DNA of 64,000 nucleotides from DAIDKA01 sp035487155 (GTDB lineage: Bacteria > Pseudomonadota > Gammaproteobacteria > Steroidobacterales > Steroidobacteraceae): assembly GCA_035487155.1 (NCBI GenBank), contig DATHMK010000006.1, forward strand, positions 62,001 to 126,000, written 5' to 3'. This document shows positions 53,318-61,483 of this stretch, piece after piece (the first letter of the stretch is position 1; each line of letters opens with the position of its first letter). The position numbers were made by a program, and so were the translations under genes. Below the pieces are notes generated by a model. The model ran no database searches. It was not told the DNA's origin and saw only the letters and a list, made by a program, of their open reading frames with translations.

Positions 53318-53901
53318 ACGCTCGCCTCGGCTCACCGCCTCGACCAATTGAATGGCTTATTGAGCGCATCTTGGTCGGAGCGGATAGCCAAACCGTCATC
53401 GGCGATCTGCACGAGGAGTACGTCGAGGCCGTGCGGCCGCGCCTCGGTCGGGTCAGAGCGGATATTTGGTATCTGCGCCAAGTGTTAAGCCTGGTTCCAC
53501 GAGGCGTTTTACGCCAAGGACGGATGCGCAGGGCTCTGCTGGCGGCCTCTCTATTCACCTTGGGCAGTTGCTGCTGGCTAGCGGTGATGGAATGGGTGTT
53601 GCGGCATTCCGGATATCTCTTTCGCTCCGCGATGGACGTTTCGATTGCTGCGGTGCCGCTCGCGACTGTGGCCGCGCTGCTGTTGCACGTAAGCGCTCGC
53701 GCGGAACGGTGGCTTTGGGCCGGCGCCGTTGCGCTTATCGCAGTTGGCGCGCAGACGTTGATCCAGAACACCCACTCCCCGCATTTTGAGGGCTTCGTTT
53801 TCCTCATTTCCGTGGCGATCACGGTCGAGGGCGCCCTGATGCTCCTGTCGCTGGGCCGATCGGGTGAAGGCACGCATCGATTGGGGCGCGGATCGAGCTA
53901 A
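53314..53901 (+). CDS. Membrane protein with permease-prefix-like N-terminus
   Basis: A 195-residue protein starting at a GTG that overlaps the PadR stop. The N-terminus (VIGDLHEEYVEAVRPRLGR, then ADIWYLRQVLSLVPR) is the same motif as in the 50505 protein. Five membrane segments follow, without periplasmic core or FtsX loop. It is coupled to its PadR gene and probably shares its function, which is unknown. Confidence 0.75.
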   Translation: MNARLGSPPRPIEWLIERILVGADSQTVIGDLHEEYVEAVRPRLGRVRADIWYLRQVLSLVPRGVLRQGRMRRALLAASLFTLGSCCWLAVMEWVLRHSGYLFRSAMDVSIAAVPLATVAALLLHVSARAERWLWAGAVALIAVGAQTLIQNTHSPHFEGFVFLISVAITVEGALMLLSLGRSGEGTHRLGRGSS

Positions 53902-53905
53902 CCCA

Positions 53906-54547
53906 ATGACGCAAACCATCGATTTTCGCTTTGAAGCGCTCTTTCTGCTTCTCGCACTGACATCGCTGGTTTTGCTGCTCGTTGCAATCGTTCTCAAAAC
54001 TCGCGCCCACGGCTCTGTGGCGAAACGATTACTAACCCTACTCGGCGTTGGCTGGTGCGTGTATCTCTCGATCGTCTTCATCGTGGCAGCAGCCACGCCT
54101 CAGATCGTTGTCAACCCACGGCAAGACCTCTGCTTCGATGAGATGTGTTTCGCGGTCACCAACGTTCAGACCGCCGACCGATTGAGTCCCAGCATCCAGA
54201 GCGGCGGCACGTTCTACGTCGTCACGGTACGTGTGATCAATCACGCCCGCGGGCGTGCAATGAAAGAGAACGGGCTTCGCGCGGTCCTTCGGGCGGCGCA
54301 CGACACATACGAGGTTACGCCAGTTGGGCAGGCAGCTTGGGACCAGTTACACCCCCGCAACGTTCCCCTCACGGCTTTCTTACAGCCGCAGCAGGGCGTC
54401 CTGAGTGATCAGGTGTTTGACGTGCCAAAAGCAGCTGGCGATCTAGGCCTGGTTCTCAGCAACGGGTTCACACCGGGGTACTTCGTCATCGGAGAGTGTC
54501 CCCTTTTCCACAAACCAACAATCCTTCGGCTCCCTCAGATCCGTTAA
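53906..54547 (+). CDS. Membrane-anchored protein with C-terminal outer domain, unknown
   Basis: A 213-residue protein with two N-terminal membrane segments (LFLLLALTSLVLLLVAIVLK and VGWCVYLSIVFIVAAA), then about 140 soluble residues with CFDEMCFAVTNVQT, GTFYVVTVRVINHARGRAMK and PQQGVLSDQVFDVP. The latter resemble an Ig-like DUF4352-type domain, which is uncertain. It starts 4 bp after the prefix-domain gene and belongs to its operon. Confidence 0.68.
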   Translation: MTQTIDFRFEALFLLLALTSLVLLLVAIVLKTRAHGSVAKRLLTLLGVGWCVYLSIVFIVAAATPQIVVNPRQDLCFDEMCFAVTNVQTADRLSPSIQSGGTFYVVTVRVINHARGRAMKENGLRAVLRAAHDTYEVTPVGQAAWDQLHPRNVPLTAFLQPQQGVLSDQVFDVPKAAGDLGLVLSNGFTPGYFVIGECPLFHKPTILRLPQIR

Positions 54548-54628
54548 ACGCAAAAACGACTAGCCAATGGGCCGCAGCAAATTAGGTGTGGGAGCGATAG
54601 GCCGTGTTGGCTGATGTCGAAGCGAGGC

Positions 54629-54764
54629 GGGAGCGGGTGATGGAATCGAATACATCGCGGGTATGCGCTTTGTCGATACGATTCATGGCGTTGCAAGCAA
54701 GGAAGGGCACTGGGTGCGATTCTCGTGTGAAAAACACTGACGGCCAGCCAACTCCAGCCAATGC
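54629..54764 (+). repeat. Repeat R3: tRNA-Gly 3' end plus arm
   Basis: Close relative of R1 (51187). GGGAGCGGGTGATGGAATCG (54629-54648) is the tRNA-Gly 3' end with one base missing and one changed. The following arm (GCGTTGCAAGCAAGGAAGGG, CGATTCTCGTGTGAAAAACA) matches R1 at close to 90% by eye and ends in CCAGCCAACTCCAGCCAATGC (54744-54764), the end shared with R2. Same orientation as the intact tRNA. Confidence 0.75.
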
Positions 54765-54817
54765 TGCCGTCTGCCAGGATTCGCCATCCGAAGCGCCCTG
54801 CCCCCGGGATCGCCAGC

Positions 54818-55114
54818 TTATTCGTCTTTATAGCCCGCTTCGAGCTGACGTCGAACGGCAAGGATCAACACCGTATCCTCGGCTGGCAACCAGCGATATT
54901 TGGCTATGTAGCCAAACTTGCCGCGAGACAGGACCAACTCCCGGCGCCCGTCCTCCGCTTCGCGGCCCAGCAACGGATGGTCTGCAAGCAACTCGAAGGC
55001 TCGCCTAACGCTGACCATCCGCTCACGCGCGAGCTTCGGATTGTGGTCTGCTAGAAAATCGAAAAGCCGCTCGAGATCGCCGAGCGCTCGAGTCGTTACT
55101 TGGACGCGCGCCAT
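54818..55114 (-). CDS. RelE/ParE-type toxin
   Basis: A 98-residue toxin of the RelE/ParE superfamily: TTRALGDLERLFDFLADHNP, AFELLADHPLLGREAEDGR and YIAKYRWLPAEDTVLILAVR. The family includes mRNA-cleaving (RelE) and gyrase-inhibiting (ParE) toxins; the pattern looks ParE-like, which is uncertain. The gene overlaps the antitoxin gene by 19 bp. Part of the tRNA-proximal segment. Confidence 0.9.
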   Translation of the reverse strand: MARVQVTTRALGDLERLFDFLADHNPKLARERMVSVRRAFELLADHPLLGREAEDGRRELVLSRGKFGYIAKYRWLPAEDTVLILAVRRQLEAGYKDE

Positions 55115-55386
55115 GCGCGCGCTCGTGGGCGTCGAACCGACTTGCCTGCCGTACGAGCCTCGAGATAATCGAACGCGGCCGCCACCGGAACAGCTTTGCC
55201 GCTCTCCATCGCTTCCTTCTCTGAGATTGCCGCATCCTCCGCAAACCGCTCGCGAAGCTCGGCGCGCTGCGCTTCCTGGCTCAACACGTCAATCATGAAG
55301 GCGTGCGGCGTCTTATTCGCCGCCTCGGCAAGTCGCTCGATCCGCCGCTTCAGATCTTCTGGAATCTTGAGGCTCGTGGCAGTCAT
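55096..55386 (-). CDS. Ribbon-helix-helix antitoxin
   Basis: A 96-residue antitoxin. The N-terminus MTATSLKIPEDLKRRIERLA followed by AEAANKTPHAFMIDVL is a CopG-type ribbon-helix-helix DNA-binding fold, and the C-terminal helical tail (VAAAFDYLEARTAGKSV) should block the toxin. The start at 55386 is preferred over 55395. Two direct repeats with CCTGGG, 23 bp apart, lie just upstream and may be the operator. Confidence 0.9.
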   Translation of the reverse strand: MTATSLKIPEDLKRRIERLAEAANKTPHAFMIDVLSQEAQRAELRERFAEDAAISEKEAMESGKAVPVAAAFDYLEARTAGKSVRRPRARAWRASK

Positions 55387-55400
55387 CGATAACACCCCTG

Positions 55401-55433
55401 AAATGCCTGGGTAGTCAGAAAGTAATACCTGGG
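55401..55433. promoter_or_regulatory. Probable operator of the RHH/RelE pair
   Basis: AAATGCCTGGG (55401-55411) and TAATACCTGGG (55423-55433) are direct repeats spaced 22 bp (about two helical turns), 15-47 bp upstream of the antitoxin start. Ribbon-helix-helix antitoxins commonly bind such repeats in their own promoter. Confidence 0.5.
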
Positions 55434-55510
55434 CGAATCGAAGTCAAGACCGCGCTCGGGAGGCTGGGAGCGCTCGCGCGCTCGTCGCGTCGCGCGCTAG
55501 AGCTGTTTTC

Positions 55511-55550
55511 GTTGCATGTAACATCTGAATCCGATATCGTTACATGTAAC
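55511..55550. promoter_or_regulatory. Probable operator of the MazE/MazF-type pair
   Basis: GTTACATGTAAC (55539-55550) is a perfect 12-bp palindrome, and GTTGCATGTAAC (55511-55522) is a second copy with one base changed, 28 bp apart. They lie directly upstream of the antitoxin ATG (55569), the expected place for autoregulation. Confidence 0.6.
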
Positions 55551-55568
55551 GGAATGGCGGGATTCACG

Positions 55569-55787
55569 ATGGCTTCACGATTGAATGTCGCACAGCGCGT
55601 GCAGAAGCACAGGATTGCGCTTCGGGCCGCCGGATTGCGGCCGGTGCAGATCTGGGTACCTGATACACGGCGAGTCGGGTTCGCGGCGGAGTGCCGGCGT
55701 CAGTGTCTGGCAATAGCCAAGAGCCGCGCTGAACGAAGTACTCTCAAGTGGCTTGAGCAGATAGCGGATACCGCAGGCTGGAAGTGA
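55569..55787 (+). CDS. MazE-like antitoxin (DUF3018 family)
   Basis: A 72-residue antitoxin: MASRLNVAQRVQKHRIALRA, GLRPVQIWVPDTRRVGFAAE and a C-terminal Trp-rich end (LKWLEQIADTAGWK). The RPVQIWVPDTR motif is typical of the DUF3018/MazE-like family paired with MazF/PemK toxins. ATG 55569 begins the conserved part. The stop overlaps the toxin start by 4 bp. Confidence 0.9.
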   Translation: MASRLNVAQRVQKHRIALRAAGLRPVQIWVPDTRRVGFAAECRRQCLAIAKSRAERSTLKWLEQIADTAGWK

Positions 55788-56107
55788 GACGCGGCGACAT
55801 CGTCACGATTGTGCTGCCGGGCGCATATGGCAAACCCCGGCCTGCATTGATCGTTCAGTCTGATCTCTTCGACGCCCTTGCTTCGGTAACTGTCCTTCCA
55901 GTCACGAGCGAGCTGCGCACCGCGCCACTGCTTCGCATCGCGGTTGAACCGACTGCCGACAACGGCCTGCGTAAGAAATCGCAGATCATGGTGGACAAGA
56001 CTCAGACTGTGTCGCGGGACAAGGTCGGAGACACGATTGGAAGGCTACACGAGGACACGCTCATCGCAGTTGACCGCGCGATGGCAGTATTTCTCGGTAT
56101 CGCTTAG
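55784..56107 (+). CDS. MazF/PemK-family toxin
   Basis: A 107-residue ribonuclease toxin: RRGDIVTIVLPGAYGKPRPA, LIVQSDLF, VTVLPVTSEL and LRKKSQIMVDKTQTVSRDKV, the standard PemK/MazF signature. These toxins cut mRNA. The GTG start (GTGA) overlaps the antitoxin stop. It ends 11 bp before the 3' end of tRNA-Gly, at the right edge of the accessory region. Confidence 0.93.
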   Translation: MRRGDIVTIVLPGAYGKPRPALIVQSDLFDALASVTVLPVTSELRTAPLLRIAVEPTADNGLRKKSQIMVDKTQTVSRDKVGDTIGRLHEDTLIAVDRAMAVFLGIA

Positions 56108-56118
56108 GCGCCAAAGGT

Positions 56119-56192
56119 TGGAGCGGGTGATGGGAATCGAACCCACGTTAGCAGCTTGGGAAGCTGCAGTTCTACCATTGAACTACACCCGC
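56119..56192 (-). tRNA. tRNA-Gly (anticodon CCC)
   Basis: A complete cloverleaf of 74 nt including CCA. The acceptor stem is GCGGGTG/CACCCGC, the anticodon stem-loop GCAGC-TTCCCAA-GCTGC gives anticodon CCC, and the T arm contains GGTTCGATTCC. It resembles E. coli glyU in sequence. Its 3' end (with CCA) occurs three more times, degenerate, in the same orientation at 51187, 52734 and 54629, as expected of att duplications at a tRNA gene. Confidence 0.95.
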
Positions 56193-56197
56193 GGCGG

Positions 56198-56217
56198 AAG
56201 GCGAGTTTATTCGCCTT
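56198..56217 (-). terminator. Weak hairpin between the TonB receptor and tRNA-Gly
   Basis: AAGGCGA-N6-TCGCCTT (56198-56217) lies downstream of the receptor gene and just before the 5' end of the tRNA on the same strand. The stem is short and no long T-run follows, so it may be a weak terminator or an RNA processing structure. Confidence 0.35.
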
Positions 56218-56247
56218 TGCGCCTTCGAGGCAACAGCCTCGGGGGAC

Positions 56248-58581
56248 CTAGAATGAGTGGCGAAGTTCCAGGATCACGGTGAGCGGTGGCAAGGTCGCCA
56301 CTTGTGGGATCACCTGACCCGTGGCGTCGTGCTGCGCGTAGCCTATATAACCGATGTCGCCCAGATTGGGCTTGACGTTGGTCAGGTTGCGGACATTCAC
56401 CGACAGCTCAGTGTCGCTGCGCTGCAGGCCAAAGCGCAAATTCACCAGTGAATAGGACGGCCGGGTGGCCACGGCTCCCGCGCCCCCGTTCAGCAGCGAA
56501 ATGCTGTCGCCGGTATAGCTGTATTCGCCGGCCATGAATCCGACAATCTGGGCGCTCAGGGCGCGGTGATAGATCGCACCGGCGGTTGCGGTCCAGGTCG
56601 GAACGCCTGAGACGCGGGTATCCGGCAGCACGCCGGCATCCTCGAGTGCGCCGGGCTCGGTAATGGAGGTATGTTCGTAGCCGGCGCCGAACCTTATATC
56701 CAGTCCAGGTGCGAGATGGCCGACGACTTCGCTCTCGGCGCCGGATATCTGTGCGGCGTTGCCATTCAATTGGAAGTATGCCCCGCAGGGAAGCGCCACC
56801 TGCTGCTGCAGGTTATTCCAGTCAATGTGGTAGGCGGCCATGGTGAGCAGCACATCAGGATCCGACAGCTGCAGCTTGGTTCCGGCTTCAATTGACCACA
56901 GCGTGTCCGACTTGATCATTGAGATTGCCTCGGTCGGCAGGTTCGGCAAGGTGCAGAACGGAGCATAGGGCTGTGCCCCGCCCGCTCTGAAGCCCTTTGC
57001 GGCCGAGACATAGAATTCCGTCGTCCTGTTCGGTTGATAGGACACGACGTATTTCGGATCGAAGCCGCTTTGACTGTTGTGTTGGGGGTCGCTTGGGGTT
57101 GGGCCAAGATTCAGATAGCCGTCGGCGGTGTAGTCCGCATATTGACGCAGCCAGTACTGGCGTGCGCCCAAGGTCAGCGTAAGGGGCCGGAAGATCTGAT
57201 AGTACAGTTCACCGAAGATGGATTCGTCCTGCTGTCTTCCCGGATTCGACTGTGTCCACAGCAGATCGCTTGGCGCCGGGCCGGTGATCGGATCGGACTG
57301 TGTCGCGGCCACCAGTCCGTTCGCATAGATCGGCGGCACATAGAAGCTGGTGTCGGCATTTGAATAGAAAACACCCACGGTGCCGCTCAGCCGGTGCACC
57401 GGGTCGAAGGTCAGGCGAGTTTCGCTGGTCACCTGACGATCGTCGTGCCTGCCGCTCCACAGATAGGGCTGCGCCGGCACCGCGGGCGCACCGTATAGCG
57501 AGGACAGCACCTGTTGGGTGCCATAAGTGGAATCCTCGATATCCTCGGCGTCGCGGTCGAAGAAACTGCTGGAGGAGACCAGACTCCAGCCGGTGCCCCT
57601 GTAGGTCAGTTCAAGCGCCGTCAGTGTCCAGCCGTCGATGGCGCTGGGTTGCACGTCGAAGGCGCGATCCAGCGTATACACCGGCCTGAACTGCGGCAGT
57701 GGTGCAAAGGCTGCGGGGAAGCCGTGGTACGTCTGTCGCTCCCCCAGCACGCGCAACTGCAGGTCCAGGCGCTCATTGGCCCGCCACAGCGCCGTGATGC
57801 TGCCGCCGAAGCTCCTGTCCGCGCCCTGATCACCGACCCCGGTGCGCGCTGCATCGGCAAAGGGATCGCTGGTCGCCATGCTGCCCGGCTGCGGATAGGT
57901 GCGCACCAGATATCCGGTATCGTGATCGCCGAAGGCCACCACACGAATCCCGAGCTGCTCTGGCATCACGACCAGGTTTGCGATCGAGCTGCCGCCAAGA
58001 TCCGGTCCGGCACCCCCCGAGGTGCCACCAGCGTCAGCAGCGAGATCCAGCGCATCGTCATTCAAGTTCGGACGGTTGACGACCATCCGTACATTGCCGC
58101 CCAGCGCGCTCTCGCCATAGAGCGTGCCCTGCGGTCCTTTGAGCACCTCGATGTCATGGATATCCAGAACCCGCGGATCGATTGACATCGGTACCGGGGT
58201 ATCGTCGATGTACAGACCGGTGGCGCCGGCCGTGCCAAACAGGTTCTGGCCGGTCACGCCGCGGATGGCGACGGTCCTGGCGGACGTAAACCCGGTGGGG
58301 CCACCGCCATAGGCAAAGGACAAGTCCGGCGTCATCGCCGCATAGTCGTCGAAGGAGCGTATGTCGAAATCCTCCAGCGCCTGCGCCGTGAAGGTCGTCA
58401 TCGCGGCAGGAACCGATATTTCCGGCTCATCGCGCTTGCGCGCGGTGACGACCACGCTGAGCGTTGGCGGGGTGGCTCCGGTGTCAGGAACCTCCTGCGC
58501 CCGCGATGGCAAGTTCATGCCAAACAGCAGGCACAGGGCGACAAGCGTCTGTGCAACACCGGCGTGCTGACGGAATGACAT
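56248..58581 (-). CDS. TonB-dependent outer-membrane receptor
   Basis: A 777-residue receptor for uptake across the outer membrane. It has a signal peptide (residues 1-28), then the TonB-box and plug start VVVTARKRDEPEISVPAAMT, plug motifs VAIRGVTGQNLFG and DIEVLKGPQGTLYGESALGG, and a C-terminal barrel ending VILELRHSF with the terminal Phe. The plug and barrel look like the large IroN/FecA-like group found in Sphingomonads and Steroidobacteraceae; the ligand is unknown. It is followed by the tRNA gene. Confidence 0.94.
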   Translation of the reverse strand: MSFRQHAGVAQTLVALCLLFGMNLPSRAQEVPDTGATPPTLSVVVTARKRDEPEISVPAAMTTFTAQALEDFDIRSFDDYAAMTPDLSFAYGGGPTGFTSARTVAIRGVTGQNLFGTAGATGLYIDDTPVPMSIDPRVLDIHDIEVLKGPQGTLYGESALGGNVRMVVNRPNLNDDALDLAADAGGTSGGAGPDLGGSSIANLVVMPEQLGIRVVAFGDHDTGYLVRTYPQPGSMATSDPFADAARTGVGDQGADRSFGGSITALWRANERLDLQLRVLGERQTYHGFPAAFAPLPQFRPVYTLDRAFDVQPSAIDGWTLTALELTYRGTGWSLVSSSSFFDRDAEDIEDSTYGTQQVLSSLYGAPAVPAQPYLWSGRHDDRQVTSETRLTFDPVHRLSGTVGVFYSNADTSFYVPPIYANGLVAATQSDPITGPAPSDLLWTQSNPGRQQDESIFGELYYQIFRPLTLTLGARQYWLRQYADYTADGYLNLGPTPSDPQHNSQSGFDPKYVVSYQPNRTTEFYVSAAKGFRAGGAQPYAPFCTLPNLPTEAISMIKSDTLWSIEAGTKLQLSDPDVLLTMAAYHIDWNNLQQQVALPCGAYFQLNGNAAQISGAESEVVGHLAPGLDIRFGAGYEHTSITEPGALEDAGVLPDTRVSGVPTWTATAGAIYHRALSAQIVGFMAGEYSYTGDSISLLNGGAGAVATRPSYSLVNLRFGLQRSDTELSVNVRNLTNVKPNLGDIGYIGYAQHDATGQVIPQVATLPPLTVILELRHSF

Positions 58582-58596
58582 GGGTCGTAAGGCTCT

Positions 58597-60894
58597 TCAG
58601 GCAGTGGCGTCGGACAGTTCCTGGGTTTCCCAGTGCGTCAGCCAGTTCTCTTCGATGCTTGCCGGTCCCTGCGGCCGGCCAAGGTGATAGCCCTGCGCGT
58701 AGTCGCAACCGTACTCGAGCAGCTGCGCGGCAACTGCCTGGGACTCTACGCCTTCTGCGACGACGGTCATACCGAAGCCATGGGCCAGCTGTATGGCGCT
58801 GCGCACGATGCGCTGATCGGCGGAGTCGCTGGTGAGGTTCATGATGAAGGTCTTGTCGATCTTCAGCTGCTGCACCGGCAACTGCTTCAAGTAGGACAGC
58901 GACGTGTAGCCGGTTCCAAAATCGTCTATCGACAGGGTGACTCCAAGATCGCGGATCTGCTGCAGGCGCCTGAGTATGGTCTCCGGGTGGCGTATGACCG
59001 CGCTTTCGGTGATTTCAAGTTCGATGAGGTGTGCCGGTACCCCTGAGCTCTGCAACACCTCCGAAAGTCGATCGATGAAGCTGTTGTCCAGCAGATTGTT
59101 GGCGCTGATATTGACCGAAACCGTGATGCTGCGGCCGGCCGCGATCCACAGTGCCATCTGCCGGGTGACGACATCCAGGATGTACAGCGTGAAGGGATGG
59201 ATCAGCTCGGTGCCTTCGACGAGATATATGAACTGGGCCGGCGGCACCGAACCGCGCGTGGGATGGAACCAGCGCGCCAGGGCCTCCAGGCCCATCAATG
59301 CCCCATCGGCCAGCCTGACTTTGGGTTGGTACTCCACCGTCACCTGCCCGGAGTGCAGGGCATTGGCGAATTCGGACTGCAGGGCCAGCATGTCAGGCGT
59401 GAAATTGTCCATGGCCTGCGAGTAGCGGCTGTAGGGGCGCAGCTCGTGCTTGGCCTCATACATGGCAATGTCCGCGCAGCGCAGCAGCTCGCTGGCGCTG
59501 GTGGCATCCTGGGGATACAGCGCAGCGCCCATGCTGGCGGCCAGATTGATCTCCACCGACCTCACCCTGATGGTGTGCCCCAGTGCGGACTGAACCCGGG
59601 TGCAGGTCAGCTCCAGCGACCCGTCATCGGCCGCTTCCTTGACGATCAGGGCGAGTTCGTCGCCTCCCAGGCGTGCCACGTGGACGTCTTCGTCGCGCAG
59701 CAGCGCCTCCAGGCGCTTGCCAACGTCCTCGAGCACCTGGTCGCCGGCCGCGTGGCCCAGCGTGTCGTTGATGTCCTTGAAGCGGTTCAGGTCGAGCAGC
59801 ACCACCGCGATCGAACCCTCGCTGCAGCCGGCAATCGCCTGCTCCAGCAGTTGCATGAACCCTTCGCGATTGAGCAATCCGGTGAGTGCGTCGTGCTTGG
59901 CGCGATACTCCTGCTGCGTCACGTAGACCTGCTGCCGACGCAGCGCCGCATACAGCTGCACCCTGAAGATCACGACCGCGGCCAGGCCCAGCAGAAAAAC
60001 CACGATGGCAGGCAGCGACTGACGCAGCCAGGTCAGGTACAGCGACTCTTCGGAGACGGTCGAGGCGACATACAGCTTCAGGGAATCAGAGCGCGCAAAC
60101 CCGACCTCGTACAGGATGCCATCCACGGGTCCCCGGGTTTTGAAATTGCCCTTACCAAGACCACGCTGCAGACGCAGGATGTCTTCGGGGATGGGCGGCC
60201 CATTGACATCAAGCTCATCCAGAGTCTTTGAGTAGCTGAACAGCCGCGTGCCCGAAGTGGTCACCACGGTGATCCAGCTGTCCTTGACGAAACTCAGGCT
60301 GCCGCTCTCGCCGGTGAGCCGCTTGACGGGCACCAGCGCCAGCATCACATCGCGCTGCTCGCGCTGGCGCGGCAGATACAGTTTCAGGGGCAGATACCAG
60401 TCGGAGGCATGCGGCAGCTGTACGAGCTGCTGGATGATGACGCCGCTGCCCTCCCCACGCAGCAGCGGGCGCAGTGCCTGCGCGATCTCATCCGTCACCG
60501 GTTGGCCGCTGCGGTCGACCACGGCGAACGTGCCATCGGAGCGGGCGATGCCCAGGAAGGCGGCGTTGGCGTCGAAGCGGATGACGCGGCCCAGGGCGGA
60601 ATTCAGCGTGGCGGCCGTCTGGTCCGAGGCGCCAAGCTCATTGCCGATGCCGCGCAGATTCAGCGCGGTCTGGTCGAGCCCTCCGGTGATGGCGCCTTCC
60701 AGGTCCACGGCCAGATCCAGCAAACTGGTGCGGGTGTTGGCCCAGATCTGCTGACCCCCGACCGCCACCAGGTACAGCACCGTCGCGGCCAGCAGCAGTA
60801 AGGCCATGACCAGGTACAACCGGGCTCGGCGGTATTGCAGCGCAATAACGCGGGGATCATCGGTCGTTACGGCCTCGGTTCCACCGGCGGTCAA
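58597..60894 (-). CDS. GGDEF/EAL c-di-GMP signalling protein
   Basis: A membrane protein (about 765 residues) that makes and/or degrades cyclic di-GMP. A TM at the N-terminus (LYLVMALLLLAATVLYLVAV), a periplasmic sensor region (to about 310), a second TM (LPAIVVFLLGLAAVVIF), a GGDEF domain with the variant GGDEL, and a complete EAL domain (GLEALARW, LIELEITESAV, DDFGTGYTS) follow. The F-to-L change may reduce cyclase activity. No ATG fits: I took a TTG at 60894; another TTG at 60969 gives a longer N-terminus. It is 15 bp upstream of the TonB receptor gene. Confidence 0.9.
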   Translation of the reverse strand: MTAGGTEAVTTDDPRVIALQYRRARLYLVMALLLLAATVLYLVAVGGQQIWANTRTSLLDLAVDLEGAITGGLDQTALNLRGIGNELGASDQTAATLNSALGRVIRFDANAAFLGIARSDGTFAVVDRSGQPVTDEIAQALRPLLRGEGSGVIIQQLVQLPHASDWYLPLKLYLPRQREQRDVMLALVPVKRLTGESGSLSFVKDSWITVVTTSGTRLFSYSKTLDELDVNGPPIPEDILRLQRGLGKGNFKTRGPVDGILYEVGFARSDSLKLYVASTVSEESLYLTWLRQSLPAIVVFLLGLAAVVIFRVQLYAALRRQQVYVTQQEYRAKHDALTGLLNREGFMQLLEQAIAGCSEGSIAVVLLDLNRFKDINDTLGHAAGDQVLEDVGKRLEALLRDEDVHVARLGGDELALIVKEAADDGSLELTCTRVQSALGHTIRVRSVEINLAASMGAALYPQDATSASELLRCADIAMYEAKHELRPYSRYSQAMDNFTPDMLALQSEFANALHSGQVTVEYQPKVRLADGALMGLEALARWFHPTRGSVPPAQFIYLVEGTELIHPFTLYILDVVTRQMALWIAAGRSITVSVNISANNLLDNSFIDRLSEVLQSSGVPAHLIELEITESAVIRHPETILRRLQQIRDLGVTLSIDDFGTGYTSLSYLKQLPVQQLKIDKTFIMNLTSDSADQRIVRSAIQLAHGFGMTVVAEGVESQAVAAQLLEYGCDYAQGYHLGRPQGPASIEENWLTHWETQELSDATA

Positions 60895-61019
60895 ACAGCC
60901 TCCATGGGGCGGACATACATACAACTTAATGTTCGGGTGAACGCTGCCACAGTAGCCAGGGCGGTGCAACGACGCGGCTCCCGAATCCGGCAGCGGCGCA
61001 CCCCCTATAATCCACGGCC

Positions 61020-61475
61020 ATGAAACCGGGTCTGGAGCTGCTGTTTGAAGTGCGGGCGACGCTGGCGGCGCCCATCCTGGTGGGAGAGGTGCCGGAGGGG
61101 GCCCGGCGCGTGGTGCCTATCAGCGGCGGAACTTTCGCGGGCTTACGGCTGCGCGGCACTGTGTTGGCGGGGGGTGCGGACTGGCAATACCTGCGTGCCG
61201 ACGGGGTGATGATGGTCGAGGCGCAGTACCTGCTGCGCACCGATGACGGGGTCATCATCCAGGTCAACAATCGCGGCATGCGCCATGGCCCGCAGGAGGT
61301 GATGCAGCGCCTCGGGGCCGGCGCGCCGGTCGACCCGGCCGAATACTACTTCCGCGCCACACCGCGGCTGTCCGCCCCCGCCGGACGCTACGAATGGCTG
61401 AACCGCCGCGTGTTTCTCTGCAGCGGCGCCCGCGCCGCGGACGCCGTGGTGCTGTGGTTCTACGAGGTCCTCTAG
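61020..61475 (+). CDS. DUF3237 family protein
   Basis: A 151-residue protein of the DUF3237 family: LLFEVRATLAAPILVGEVPE, ISGGTFAGLRLRGTVLAGG, ADWQYLRADGVMMVEAQYLL and EYYFRATPRLSAPAGRYEWL, a continuous beta-rich domain covering the whole chain. The function is not known. It is divergent from the GGDEF/EAL gene and converges with the CsgG-like gene after 8 bp. Confidence 0.9.
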   Translation: MKPGLELLFEVRATLAAPILVGEVPEGARRVVPISGGTFAGLRLRGTVLAGGADWQYLRADGVMMVEAQYLLRTDDGVIIQVNNRGMRHGPQEVMQRLGAGAPVDPAEYYFRATPRLSAPAGRYEWLNRRVFLCSGARAADAVVLWFYEVL

Positions 61476-61483
61476 CGTCCCGC

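Noticed and set aside
55441..55500. GC-rich inverted repeat (GCGCTCGCGCGCTCGTCGCGTCGCGCGC region) as a terminator or attachment site
   Set aside because: Low-complexity GC alternation with no T-run, lying within a divergent promoter region; likely chance.
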